Numbered from the stretch's first letter, positions 52,491 to 63,495 are shown. The stretch: 64,000 nucleotides of DNA from Doryteuthis pealeii (GCA_023376005.1 CM042142.1:55288729-55352728); one strand, 5' to 3'. Numbers and translations are program-made. The notes: a model not told the origin generated them from the sequence alone.

Positions 52491-52937
52491 ATTAAGCTAG
52501 CTCCTATGCAGGGCTCTTGATTGGCCCTTTCATCAAACAATGACATTTTATACATGGAGTACATATCAAATTCTATTAAACTTGGACAGTATTTTTCAAA
52601 CAATAAACAGTTTTCATCAAAACAATGATATAATTTGTCTATTTGGAACTTATTGCAAAGCTGCATGATAAACAACATTTTTGGCTTTCCCCAGCCGGAG
52701 TCGGTGCAAATAGTTTGTATCCATTATTGTTTTCAAGTTTTTTTCTTTTATCTTTCAAGTTTTCTAACAATTTTTTTGATGTTATCATCTTGAAAGTCAT
52801 TAATCAGTTGTCCAAAAGAGTTATTATTGGCAGACCAAGTACTTTCGGTTCTTTTCTGGACCATTACCAAGGCAGTGTATATTTGTCTAAACTATATATA
52901 TATATAGAAAGAGAGTGAGAGAGATAGAGCTGAGAGG
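52491..52937. other. No recognised feature
   Basis: Frames here overlap on both strands and are short. Confidence 0.4.
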
Positions 52938-53082
52938 GTGAAGCAACCGATTCATACCTGTCCCAAGGGTATTAGCATGAAGGGAAATGCAAACAGCCTT
53001 GTCCACAATTTGAACTCAGCTCATTGATTTCATTTTTCTTGATCATAACCATTACACCACCATTAGTAGTTCTCATATAGAA
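52938..53082 (-). mobile_element. SINE A, 5' half
   Basis: Antisense: CCTGTCCCAAGGGTATTAGC and CATAACCATTACACCACC. Confidence 0.8.
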
Positions 53083-53145
53083 AAAAAAAATTAAAATGTC
53101 AATATCTATTAGAATCAATGATTCCCAAATTTATTTCATATTAGC

Positions 53146-53338
53146 TAATTCCCTTGGGAAAGGTATGAATCTTTCTCTTCTCATCTATGGGTAAATAATA
53201 GGGCAGTCTGAATTCTTTAGTCTTGGTACAGCAACTGGGCTGGAAGGAAAACTCTAAATTTGAAATCGGCAGTACTCTGCTGAAAAATTGACCTTGTGTT
53301 ACATTCTGCCCATGATGGAAAGGTGGGGTAAATATATG
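53146..53338 (+). mobile_element. SINE A, 3' part
   Basis: TTCCCTTGGGAAAGGTATG to GGTGGGGTAAATATATG. Confidence 0.8.
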
Positions 53339-53352
53339 AATTTATTTACAAC

Positions 53353-53660
53353 TACCAGGATATACCACAGTATGGTAATTTAATTCGTTTGATATGTTTA
53401 CTTAAGAGCTATTGCCAAATAGTTCAATACGTAAAAAGTATAAAAATCTTGATTTAACTCTCACTCATTTTTTTTCTTTCTTTTCCTCTTTTCATTATGT
53501 TCGATTGAAACAGAAATAAGAATTCCACCGATGAATAACACCAGATAATCAGGAATTACATTTTTGCATTTCATCTTGGATGATTTGAACAGTCTCATTT
53601 TTAACCAGAGGGTGGTGCAAGATGATAATGGTTGTACTATTAAGGAACACAAGTATTAAA
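53353..53660 (-). mobile_element. Family X repeat
   Basis: Antisense: TACCACAGTATGGTAATTTA to AGGAACACAAGTATTAAATA. Confidence 0.75.
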
Positions 53661-53718
53661 TATATAGATTAAAGTTACTGAATTAAGTTTAATTAATTAT
53701 TAATCAAAAATTATTTGT

Positions 53719-53745
53719 CAAAAAAAAAAAAAAAAAAAAAAAAAA
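53719..53745 (+). repeat. Poly-A tract
   Basis: About 26 As. Confidence 0.9.
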
Positions 53746-53955
53746 GAAAATGACGAAAACAATTGCAGTAATGAAAACTTTTGATTTCAAAAAATGTGGG
53801 TCCAGATTTGACCCAGAATGTTTTTGATTTGTTCATGGAGTCAGACCAATTCCAAAATGGTATGATTGGGCTATAGCCTCCAGGACTAAAGCTGAAAAAT
53901 GTGACACACTGACATTTGCATCTATCATTATAGATTAAGTAAAGGATATCTTTAA

Positions 53956-54145
53956 GGTGCTCATTGTGTAATGGTTATCATAGGAAGTTCAAATCCTCAA
54001 TGAGGCTGTTTGCATTTCACAAAATGGGAAACGTATGATTCCAACTATTTGTTCTCTAGCTATGGGTAAATAGTAGGGCAGACTGGAATCTTTAACCTTG
54101 GTATGGCAACCAGTCTAAAAGGATGAAAACTTAATTCAAACCAGT
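53956..54145 (+). mobile_element. SINE A, 3'-truncated
   Basis: Head CATTGTGTAATGGTTATC, body GGGTAAATAGTAGGGCAG, ends in the next family B copy. Confidence 0.82.
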
Positions 54146-54146
54146 T

Positions 54147-55002
54147 GTAGACCTGGAGAGGGATGGGCACTGCCAGTCTATTCCTGCTCAAGACATGCTA
54201 CATGAGTAGTACTTTCGTAACCTAACCTGGAGTTGTAGTACCTTTTATGGTCTTATCTATTGGTTAAATAGATTAAAATGAATTATAAAAAATGTGTTGG
54301 TTTGTTGGGTTTTATGGCATATCAACCCATGTTGGGTCATTTTATGCTGAAGACATTTTTGTTTTATTCATTCTTCATGGGTACTCAATTTGTTTTAAAC
54401 ACTTTTCTATTTAACCCATAGATGGGACCCTAACAGGTACTACCACTCCAGGTCAAGGTGGACCTAGAAGTAATTGTGATGAAGGGGTACTCCACATTCC
54501 CCAAACTCCCAGTACTGGAACTTCACCATCAGATAGAGCTGAATGTCATACCCAAGACATGAAGACCCTCAGCCACTGCCTTCTTGCACATATATGATAA
54601 AAAGTGTTGGGCCTTGCAATAAGAAGAGCAATAGGGTTGGAACAATCATATAGATTCTAGGGTTTAACGTAACCAACCGATTTATTGGAGGGGGCCTGTC
54701 TAAATAAGGGCCAAAGGGGAGTGTTACATGTCATGGACTGCTCAGCCATCAGGATTCCGTCCTTAAGCATCACTAGTCACCACTCACGGCCAACAGGTGG
54801 CACCATGGAGGGGGGGGTATTACCTCTCTGCAGAGGTGCAGTCGGTGTATTTTAAAGCTCCAGCCGACAGGGCTAATAAAAAAATGTGTTTAAGAAAAGA
54901 GTTTTTTTAAAAATTGAATACCCAACAAAAATGTATAAAACAAAACTGTCTTCGGCATAAAATAACCCAATGAGTTGATATGCCATAAAACCCAAACCAA
55001 GT
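54147..55002 (+). mobile_element. Family B (outer copy), split
   Basis: Sense B at 54147-54298 and 54875-55002 (GAGTTGATATGCCATAAAAC at the 3' end), interrupted by an opposite copy. Confidence 0.82.
54299..54874 (-). mobile_element. Family B nested in family B
   Basis: Full-length antisense copy (GTTGGGTTTTATGGCATATC left, CCAGCCGACAGGGC right) with TSD ATAAAAAATGTGTT (54285-54298) and ATAAAAAAATGTGTT (54876-54890). 576 bp. Confidence 0.88.
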
Positions 55003-55784
55003 TACAAGACCAGTGAGAGATCTTTTTATAAAAATTGTTAAAAAAGGTGTACTTATTTATGCTTGATATCTTATAATCTAACAATTTAACTACTGAACAG
55101 TGCCAATTTCTCGTTTCCTGATTTTTATGTACACTATGCAAGCCAAGTGCTAAAATTGGCAAATAAGTGGAATTGATAATAAAAGAATTTCTTCAAGAAT
55201 TAAAAAAAAAAAAAAAAAAAAGAAAAGAATATTCATTTATTTATGCTCAACAAAATAATCTTAGCAGTTACTGTAGGCTAAAGTTTAAAACAGATTAATT
55301 AAACCTATAAGGATTTTTTTTAACTAATGCTTTTCATTAGACTTAGCCAATAAAAAGACATAAGCTTTTTACAGAGAATTTCAAAAAGTCCCTGGGGGTG
55401 TTTTAAATAAGGTATTTAAAATAAATGCATATATAAAAAAACTTGTAAAAAGATTTCTCTTAAAAACAGTCTTCACATTAATGCTTTGTTTACAAGTTAA
55501 AATTAAATGAGTACCTAACTAATATTGAACAACACCCTAAAATTGTAGTCATTACTGGCTGAGAGATCATTTTACTAGGATAAGGATATTTTGTTTATCA
55601 TCCATTATGAATGGATACAAGAGCTACAGAGTGGGTATCAGGTGGACATGGGGACCACCCTAAAATAAGTCAAGTGTTGGTCAGAAACTGGATTCCAAAT
55701 ATGCCTAAAGTTTAGTAAATTATACTTTTAGCATTTGTAGTTGATACTAAAAGGTATTGAAGTTTAAGATTGATCTAAATGGCA
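55003..55784. other. No recognised gene
   Basis: Poly-A at 55200-55221. Nothing else. Confidence 0.4.
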
Positions 55785-55860
55785 TGTCAAACCAGTTAGG
55801 GTTATTTTAAGGCTAGAGATTAGGGAATTGTATAGTAGATTTATATTTTTTGTGTAGTTG
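55785..55860 (-). mobile_element. Family B-like terminus
   Basis: AATGGCATGTCAAACCAGTT and AGGGTTATTTTAAGGC, similar to 26855-26925. Confidence 0.5.
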
Positions 55861-55935
55861 TTTAAGAATTTTTTGTATGCACTTATAGGATATCAAGTAT
55901 TCCTATGTAATACAAATAATTTGCACACAGTTGTA
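55861..55935. repeat. H repeats
   Basis: GATATCAAGTATTCCTATG and ATACAAATAATTTGCACAC. Confidence 0.7.
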
Positions 55936-56191
55936 GGGCCGGGATACCAGCTCAGTCGGTAGAGCGTTCGGCTAGAAACCACAAGGTTCCTAGTTCGATA
56001 CAGTCCCGCCAACTCAGCGTATGAGTAGCACAGGGATCTGTGCGGTAAAGTAAGGAGCTGATGGTAGGTGTGGCGCTCCACCTCAGACGCCAAAAACAAT
56101 CTCCTTGGTCTAGCGCTATTGAAAAGGGGATAGACTCCCTCGCTGACTGGCTGATACCGACTCTAGGCCGCACCGATGACTTTACTTTTTT
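55936..56191 (+). mobile_element. SINE F, best copy
   Basis: The head CCGGGATACCAGCTCAGTCG GTAGAGCG and TAGTTCGATAC reads like a tRNA with A and B boxes. The body includes CGCCAACTCAGCGTATGAG, GGAGCTGATGGTAGGTG and CTTGGTCTAGCGC, and the end GATGACTTTAC(T)n. It interrupts an H unit; TTGTA at both edges may be a short TSD. Overlapping minus-strand frames are shadows. Confidence 0.92.
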
Positions 56192-56370
56192 TTTTTGTAT
56201 GGTTTTCAAGTATTCCTATCTAAAAACCAGTAATTATATGGATTTAAGTAATTCTTTCTGTTTAATAATAGTCATTTGTTTGCAAATAGTAACTAATAAT
56301 CCTTATTAAATGATTACGGCTTCAAATAACTATTCTTAATACAAATAATTTATCATTATATATGTACATA
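56192..56370. repeat. H repeats
   Basis: TATGGTTTTCAAGTATTCC and following units. Confidence 0.7.
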
Positions 56371-56404
56371 TCTATACAAACTATAATGGGAACCTAACAG
56401 ATAC

Positions 56405-56662
56405 TATTAAACTGCATCTAGTGGTGAGGTTCCAATTCCGGGGCTCTAGGGAATGTGGAGTACCCCTTCATCATCATTACTCCCAGGTCCACTCTGACCC
56501 AGAGTTGTAGTATCTGTTAGATCAAAAATGAGGGTTTTTTTTAAATGTGTTAAAAAAATGAGTTTTAAAAAAATTCAATACCCAACAAAAATGAATAAAA
56601 CAAAATATCTTCAGCATAAAATAATCCAAGGGTTGACATGCTGCAAAGTCTGACCAACAAAC
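56405..56662 (+). mobile_element. Family B, 5'-truncated (sense)
   Basis: AAACTGCATCTAGTGGTGAG to AGGGTTGACATGCTGCAAAG. Confidence 0.8.
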
Positions 56663-56740
56663 CTAACAGATATTATCACTCCAGGTCAGAGTGGACCTGG
56701 GAGTAATGGCAATGAATAGGTTACACTCCCAATATCTTTA
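56663..56740 (-). mobile_element. Family B fragment
   Basis: CACTCCAGGTCAGAGTGGACC. Confidence 0.7.
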
Positions 56741-56764
56741 ATTTTTAAAATCATACAAACTTCA

Positions 56765-56884
56765 CGGCGCTGTCTGTGAGGCATAGAATACACTGATTGT
56801 ATCCCCTGCTGGAGGTTAGTTTGAACTAACTTACTATAATGTTGCAGTCCAGCACTTTAGCCCTAACACCACAGTGACTCCTGC
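56765..56884 (-). mobile_element. tRNA-like head, as in 19560-19712
   Basis: TAATGTTGCAGTCCAGCAC and CCTAACACCACAGTGACTCC in antisense. Confidence 0.5.
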
Positions 56885-56943
56885 CTTGGCAGAAGGAAAA
56901 CAATGAAAATGTTGTTTTAAGAATAAAACAAAGAACTACTAGT

Positions 56944-57174
56944 ATTATCTGCATTATTCGGACTATTGTCCTCATCTTTATTGTTATTTGTACAACGTTT
57001 CGGTCGATATACCCTCCAGCCTTCTTCAGGTATTTTTTGTCAGACTCGGGAACCTTCTCGGAGTCAGAGGTATATCAGCCAAAACGTTGTACAAATAACA
57101 ATAAAGATGAGGACAATAGTCCGAATAACGCAGATAATACTAATCATCAAGCCTCATCTCAAACATTCAGAGAA
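56944..57174 (+). mobile_element. SINE G, foldback copy
   Basis: TSD AAAGAACTACTAGT at 56930-56943 and 57175-57188, perfect. The inverted arm runs from ATTATCTGCATTATTCGGAC to GGGAACCTTCTC, where it joins sense sequence GGAGTCAGAGG. The tail AAGCCTCATCTCAAACATTC is only on the right. Confidence 0.9.
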
Positions 57175-57188
57175 AAAGAACTACTAGT

Positions 57189-57347
57189 TTCTACTTAACA
57201 CAATAGATGTGACATACAGAATATAATCTCATGTTTTAGATAATTGTGTAAAACTCTTTAATTATGAAAAATAAAGAAAGTATTCTTTCTGGTTTCTTTG
57301 AGAACCTGACCAGCTGGTACTTATGCTGCTACCTAGAAGTTCATATA
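57189..57347. other. No recognised feature
   Basis: Short unique-looking stretch. Confidence 0.4.
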
Positions 57348-57462
57348 GTTATTTATTAAGCTTAGATGTGGCACAAGGCCAGAAGTATGGGGCACCCAAT
57401 GAGAATTGAACTCACAATGGTCTGCAAATCTAACTTGCTAACCATTACACTACGTGAGGTGC
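57348..57462 (-). mobile_element. SINE C
   Basis: Antisense tRNA-like copy. GGTGCC end, GCTAACCATTACACTACG (A box complement), GAGAATTGAACTCAC (B box complement), GGGGCACC. Confidence 0.82.
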
Positions 57463-58015
57463 CCACTTGGCAGCTAGAATTCCAACTAAAAGAATCCCCA
57501 TCTCTACATTGCTATTGCCTATAAAACATTGTCATTTTGTAAGTAATTTTATTATTTTCTTATATACTTTAAATTGCCCATAAAATGTTGTAATCTGTTA
57601 TTTAATAGTCTTACAAGCTATTAAATAAGATTACATTTTACATTTTCAGATATTTTTCAGCCAGGAACTCAGGATGGGTGGCAGCCCTGCTGACAGGGTT
57701 TAGAATATGCCGACTGTTTTGCCTGCAGAGAAGTAAGATCCCCACCCCAAAAAAGGGGTCTCCTGGGTATAACACTATACTGTATCTTCAATAATTCAAA
57801 TTTGTTTGTTTTGTTTTTTAAATTGTCAAATTTTAAAACAATCAATTTAGTTGTCAAAACAAAGCCTGAATTAAAATTTTAGGTATGTATCAATGTATAA
57901 CTGAACTTATCTGATTCTAAAAAAAAAATTTTTTTAAATGCCATCTGAAATTATTAGATGAGACTAAATAAAAAGGTAATAAAATCAAAAATTTATCAAC
58001 ACATATATATATATA
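57463..58015. other. No recognised gene
   Basis: A GC-richer patch at 57660-57770 (GGTGGCAGCCCTGCTGACAG) was not identified. The minus-strand frame there has no domain. Confidence 0.35.
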
Positions 58016-58017
58016 CA

Positions 58018-58287
58018 TATATTTACCAACTAAAATGTGACACAAGGTCAATTTTTTAAGTGGAGTTCAACAGGTTTGAATTCAGAGTTTTCCTTCTCCT
58101 AGATTGGTCGCCTAACCAAGGTTAAAGAGCCAAGTCTACCCTACTATTTATCCCTAGTTTGAGGGAGAATAGTTGATTCATACCTTTCCCAAGAGTATTA
58201 GCACTATGTGAAAACAGTCTCATCCAGAATTTGAACTCGGGTCGAGGAGTCCATTTCGCATGACGAACCATTACACCAAGCGACTCC
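58018..58287 (-). mobile_element. SINE A
   Basis: Antisense: TATATTTACCAACTAAAATG to CGAACCATTACACCAAGCG, with the (TA)n side at the left. Confidence 0.87.
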
Positions 58288-58409
58288 ATAACAAACACAA
58301 AAATTTCTGAATCTTTTACATTCGAATATAGTGACCCTTCTTCTCAATGATCACCAACAATCAATTAGTTTTAATTGCTCCCTATAGTTCTGCTTGCCGA
58401 GGAAGCAAG

Positions 58410-58919
58410 TGTAACGAGATAATGAAGGTCCTGAGTTTTGCGAGCCCTACTATAGAAAAAGGAGGAAGAAGAATTGAGACAAGGTGGAGGCTTTGAAAAA
58501 GCGTGGAGTGATGAACGATGATTTTGACCGGGGTGTGACCCACCCGAATGGAGAATTGAATGTCAACCGGAAGTTTCGGGTGTTGACCAGAACCAGAAGT
58601 CACGTGGTGACATGGGACAACGAAGAAGATCGGCTCTTTGTGCTTTCCAACATCGTAGGGTACGGACCGGACCTTGGGTCCTTGTGGAATCACAGTAATC
58701 TAGCAGTGTTCTCTCTCTCTGCCTTTCCTCCTCTCTGATATAGCCCACGAGACGAGCCCTGGAAATAAAAGCTAAGCAGCTTGTGACAATATATTTCTCT
58801 CATTGTACTTTTTTATCGACAAGATGCCCGCCACATGCCGAACACCTTTTTAGTTTCGTGAATTTGGAGGCACGTTGAAAAGACCCGCTATACAATTATA
58901 TTGATACCGCCACGTTACA
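58410..58919 (+). mobile_element. Solo LTR, 510 bp
   Basis: Starts TGTAACG and ends CGTTACA, a perfect 7-bp inverted terminus of the TG...CA type. The 4-bp TSD CAAG lies on both sides (58406-58409, 58920-58923). AATAAA at about 58765 fits the R region poly-A signal. There is no internal sequence or second LTR, so the element was lost by LTR recombination. Length and TSD suit a Ty3/gypsy-type element, which is inference. The 84-codon frame (58484-58738) and its antisense partners lie in the LTR and are unlikely to be genes. Confidence 0.87.
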
Positions 58920-59143
58920 CAAGATCTTAAAGCTTTTTCCTTTGCTTGGAGTTCTAAACTTAGTTATATTTTCAACAGTCTTCTTTATTGTTTGATAATC
59001 TCTACAAAGCTCTTTGATATCTCTAATATGGACATTCCCTCATTCAATAACTTTATCATTTTCTGTTTTTCAACATATGTAAGATCCTTCTCTTTTTTAG
59101 TTTTCATCAGATTTCCGACGGTGTAAGCTTATATTAGTGTAAT

Positions 59144-59437
59144 AAAGGAAGCGCGTGGTGTAATGGCTAAAGTCATAGGAAATGGACTCGTCGCCCCGAG
59201 TTCAAATCCTGGACGTGGTAATTGCATTTCACTTAGCGCTAATACCCTTGGGAAAGGTATGAATTCTACTCTCCCTCCAGCTATGGGTAAATAGTAGGGC
59301 AGACTGGGTTCTTTAACCTTAGGTTAGGCAACCAGTCTAGGAGAAGGAAAACTCTGAATTCAAACCTGTTAAACTCCGCTTAAGAAATTGACCTTGTGTC
59401 ACATCCTGCTCGTGCGGAGGAGTTGGTAAATATATAT
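59144..59437 (+). mobile_element. SINE A, best copy
   Basis: 294 bp with TSD ATATTAGTGTAAT at 59131-59143 and 59438-59450. Head GCGCGTGGTGTAATGGCTAA, B box CGAGTTCAAATCCTGG, 3' end CACATCCTGCTCGTGCGGAG then GTTGGTAAA and TA repeats. Nearly identical to the copy at 1618, so the family was active rather recently. Confidence 0.93.
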
Positions 59438-59450
59438 ATATTAGTGTAAT

Positions 59451-60754
59451 CTGCATACTAACTGAGTTGGTCCCTTTTTGTTAATTCTAAATATCTCAAA
59501 AACTAGCCATTAAAATGTCAGGAGATTTAGTTGAATATTTTACTAAGGATGGAAATGGACAAGTTTGAATTTGACAAATATTGGTAGAGAACTTTTTAAG
59601 TTATTGAGGTTTGTTTGATTTGCATAATAACTTCAGACGGTCTGTACACTGTTACATAGAGAAATAGTAATTTCCTGGTCCCAAGGAAAGCATATTGGAG
59701 CCTAAAATTACAAGTAGCAAATAACCATTAAAGAAGCCACAATAGAAAGAATGTCCCAGAGGGTCCAGTTAAGTAGCAGGAAAGAGATAATAAGTGCTTT
59801 TCAATTTCCCAACAAATGACTCAAAGCACCTGATTGATGACCAAACCATCTAAAAGGCCTGAATGTGTCTTTTTTTATTTATTTATTTCCTTCCAAGCTA
59901 TGCAGGTATGTGAAATACTGTTGTGAGTTATATATCCCTACCTAATACAATTCCAGAGTATCCTTGGCAAAGACCTTGCACTTACCAACCTCTTAAGCAA
60001 TATTCTCAGCTTTATTCAAATGCTACAAAAAAAAAAAAAAAAAAAAAAAAGTACTTTTTCCTTTTCAATTACTCTGGTATGGTAAAACTACAGTACGATA
60101 AAAGGACTTATCTAAACCTGATTGATATTCTTAAGAGAGCGCTATCTTTTAATCTGATTGAAAATTATAGTTTTTCCCTCTTCAAGGTGAATTTGTTGAA
60201 AGTAGTTGTCATGAACAACTGATTTGGAGAAGATCAGCACTAATGGTTAACTGTTTTACAGTTTAACACAGTGTATCTGTTTAAATTATTGACTCTATAG
60301 ATATAAATAACACCAGAAGCAAAACATTCAATGAAGATCTAGAAACAAAAATATTCAAGAAAAACAACAACAAAACAAACAAACAAAAAAACAACCTTGG
60401 AACGAAAAAAAAAAAAAGAAAGAAAAAAAAAAGAAACTTTAAATGGTATACGGAATATTATTCTTGTATATCAGTTTGCTTTCGTTTTGTAGTTTAAAAT
60501 CCAACTTTACTCATTTTAATGTTCACTATTGGTTTATTTTAGTTTATTTGTTCAGGTTCACATGCAATTTGTATTAACCTATTTATATTGAGTTGAGTGG
60601 GGAGACGAGGAGGGTTATGGTTTTCTTGATGCTAGGGTATTTAACTCTTTTAAAGTTACCTTTTTGTATTACATCGTGTCAACAGAAAACAAGAACGAAA
60701 AAAAAAAAAAACTAGTATAGCAATTCTGACTCAATTCCTGTTAAGTTTTTCTAT

Positions 60755-60758
<4 letters not shown>
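59451..60758. other. No recognised gene
   Basis: Poly-A at 60026-60050 and A-rich tract at 60405-60435. Frames are short. Confidence 0.4.
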
Positions 60759-60818
<60 letters not shown>

Positions 60819-60827
60819 GTATGTATA
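60759..60827. repeat. (TA)n(TATG)n microsatellite
   Basis: About 24 TA units then TATG units. Confidence 0.95.
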
Positions 60828-61292
60828 TTGGTTAATAAACAGTCAAGAAATAAAACAATGAATATAATAAAAATTGTTTATCAAACAACTGATTCTAATT
60901 TTTATACGCACACAAAATACAAAAAAAAAAAAAAGAAAGTATTACAAAGTGTTAAGAAATTCTGTTACTTTGTCAAAAAAATCTAAAAGGATGAAAAGTG
61001 TTATTTTCCCAACTCAAACTGTAGGAAAACAAATTTGAATAGGAAAACTGTCATTTTTCTCACATCTCAGAAATTTTAACTGTCTTTTGATGGCTTTGAG
61101 ACATTGCAAGCATTCTATAAACTTTTTGTGGGTCTCTTTAGCTTATAAGCTATGTATCAAGTATAAAAATATGTTCAGGTTGCTAAAACAGTGTCAAACA
61201 TAGTATAAAACTTAATTGTCACTTCTTGAATACTGATAAATTAACTGGATGTTTAATTAAAAGACAAACTATATCTAATACATCATTATTCT
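60828..61292. other. No recognised feature
   Basis: AT-rich, nothing supported. Confidence 0.4.
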
Positions 61293-62584
61293 AAATTCAC
61301 TTTTTAGTGTTTAAAGTATAAAATTATTAACAGGAAAAAAATATATTAACGATTGATGATGAGTGAAAAATGTTTATTTCTTGGTAGCAAAAATAAATAT
61401 CTTAGCACATAGATAGCACATGATGTAATGGTTACCAAAAGAAATGGACACAGCAAGAGGAGTTCAAGCCCTGGACAAGGCTGTTTTTAAATTTACATTT
61501 TAGTGCTTAAAGTTTGAAAATATTAACTGAAATAAAAAGAATATATCAACAATTGATGATGAGTGAAAAATGTTTATTTCTTGGTAGCAAAAATAAATAT
61601 CTTAACACATAGATAGCACATGGTGTAATGGTTACCAAAGGAAATGGACACAGCAAGAGGAGTTCAAGCCCTGGACAAGGCTGTTTTTAAATTTACATTT
61701 TAGTGCTTAAAGTTTGAAAATATTAACTGAAATAAAATGAATATATCAACAATTGATGATGAGTGAAAAATGTTTATTTCTTGGTAGCAAAAATAAATAT
61801 CTTAGCACATAGATAGTACATGGTGTAATGGTTGCCAAAAGAAATGGACACAGCAAGAGGAGTTCAAACCCTGAACAAGGCTGTTTTTAAATTTACATTT
61901 TAGTGCTTAAAGTTTGAAAATATTAACTGAAATAAAATGAATATATCAACAATTGATGATGAGTGAAAAATGTTTATTTCTTGGTAGCAAAAATACATAG
62001 ATAGCACATGGTGTAATGGTTACCAAAAGAAATGGACACAGCAAGAGGAGTTCAAACCCTGGACAAGGCTGTTTTTAAATTTACATTTTAGTGCTTAAAG
62101 TTTGAAAATATTAACTGAAATAAAATGAATATATCAACAATTGATGATGAGTGAAAAATGTTTATTTCTTGGTAGCAAAAATACATAGATAGCACATGGT
62201 GTAATGGTTACCAAAAGAAATGGACACAGCAAGAGGAGTTCAAACCCTGGACAAGGCTGTTTTTAAATTCACATTTTAGTGCTTAAAGTTTGAAAATATT
62301 AACTGAAATAAAATGAATATATCAACAATTGATGATGAGTGAATAATTATTTCTTGGCAGAAAAAATAAATATCTTATGATAGCACGTGGTGTAATGGTT
62401 ACCAAAAGAAATGGACACAGCAAGAGGATTTCAAATCCTGGACAAGGCTGTTTTTAAATTCACTTTTTATTCTTTTAAGTATGAAAATATTAACTGAAAT
62501 AAAAAGAATATATTCCCTGTTGGTGTTGAGTGAAAAATTATTTCTTGGCAACAAAAATAAATAGTTGTCATATATTTTATGACA
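61293..62584 (+). repeat. Satellite of six SINE A heads, 188-202 bp unit
   Basis: Each unit has about 125 bp of flank-type sequence (TTTTAGTGCTTAAAGTTTG, CAACAATTGATGATGAGTG, TTTATTTCTTGGTAGC) followed by a truncated SINE A head (TGGTGTAATGGTTACC, GAGTTCAAACCCTGGACAAG, GGCTGTTTTTAAAT). Heads start at 61421, 61621, 61821, 62009, 62197 and 62388, so the period goes 200, 200, 188, 188, 191. The inner units are nearly identical; the outer two are more diverged. The seventh head at 62590 belongs to an intact SINE. Confidence 0.93.
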
Positions 62585-62861
62585 GCACATGGTGTAATGG
62601 TTATCATTGGCAGGAAATCGACATGGTGAGATAAATTCAAATCCTGGACAAGGCTATTTGTATTTCCCATAGCACTAATACCCTTGGGAAAAGTATGCAT
62701 CCAACTATTCTCCCTCCATAAATAGCAAGGCAGACTGAGCTCTTTAACCGTGGTTAGGCAACCAGTCTAGGAGAAGGAAAGCAGTTCAACCTGTTATAAA
62801 CTCCACTTAAGAAATTGACCTTATGTAACGTCCTACTCATGTGTAGTGGTTGGTAAATAGG
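62585..62861 (+). mobile_element. SINE A terminating the satellite
   Basis: Full-length copy with TSD TATATTTTATGACA / TATATTCTATGACA (62571-62584, 62862-62875). Its head is homologous to the satellite heads, but its direct flank differs from that of the satellite units. Confidence 0.88.
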
Positions 62862-62892
62862 TATATTCTATGACAAGACTAATTTTAAAAAC

Positions 62893-62964
62893 ACAATCAT
62901 GTATGGTTTCAAGTAATTATTCCTATCTAATGATAATCATTTGCACACAATTTCAAGTATTCTG
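62893..62964. repeat. H repeats
   Basis: GTATGGTTTCAAGTAATTATTCC and CAATTTCAAGTATTCTG. Confidence 0.65.
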
Positions 62965-63255
62965 TTCTAATCTATTAATAATGGAGATTCACTTCCGGTT
63001 TTTGTCTGTAACAAAAATTACGTCACTGCTTACATCACATTACCCAAAATCGTCATAACATAGAATAAGATTTATTCTACGATTTTTGGCATGTTCAAAT
63101 TTTGAGTGTATTTATTCAATAAATACACTCAAAATTTGAACATGCAGCATTAGACAGTCCTCATGTTTTTTTAAAACAAGTTTTAATAAATACATGACTG
63201 GTATTATATATCTATATATAGTTTGTTTTATTTTAATACATATTTAAAGTTTACA
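62965..63255 (+). mobile_element. Family J repeat
   Basis: Starts like family I (TAATGGAGATTCACTTCC, TTTGTCTGTAAC) and ends AAACAAGTTTTAATAAATAC ... TTTGTTTTATTTTAATAC, as in 35055-35340 reversed. Confidence 0.68.
63089..63145. repeat. Perfect hairpin, 28-bp arms, one-base loop
   Basis: GCATGTTCAAATTTTGAGTG TATTTATT, C, then the exact complement. No mismatch. Confidence 0.95.
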
Positions 63256-63416
63256 TTTCAAATTGTTTTATTTTTTAATCCTTTAATGAATTTGATGATT
63301 TTACTTACTTAGGGTACAAACTCGCTGACATTGAATTTTTTACTCCCACCCCTCAGGCAATATGTTTCAAAAATCTATTTTTACATGTTTTTTATTTTGT
63401 GCTAGTATCAATAACT

Positions 63417-63495
63417 TTTAAACAGATCTATTTAATCCATAAATAGAACTTGAGCAGGTACTATGACTCCATGACAGAGTGGACCTGGTAATAAT
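63417..63495 (-). mobile_element. B2 body fragment
   Basis: AACAGATCTATTTAATCCAT and GACAGAGTGGACCTGG. Confidence 0.65.

Noticed and set aside
55936..56010. tRNA gene at the SINE F head
   Set aside because: tRNA-like, but the acceptor stem is poor and the sequence continues into the SINE body in five copies.
58484..58738. 84-codon plus-strand frame and overlapping minus-strand frames of 103 and 61 codons
   Set aside because: They lie inside the solo LTR defined by TIR and TSD, and no conserved protein was recognised.
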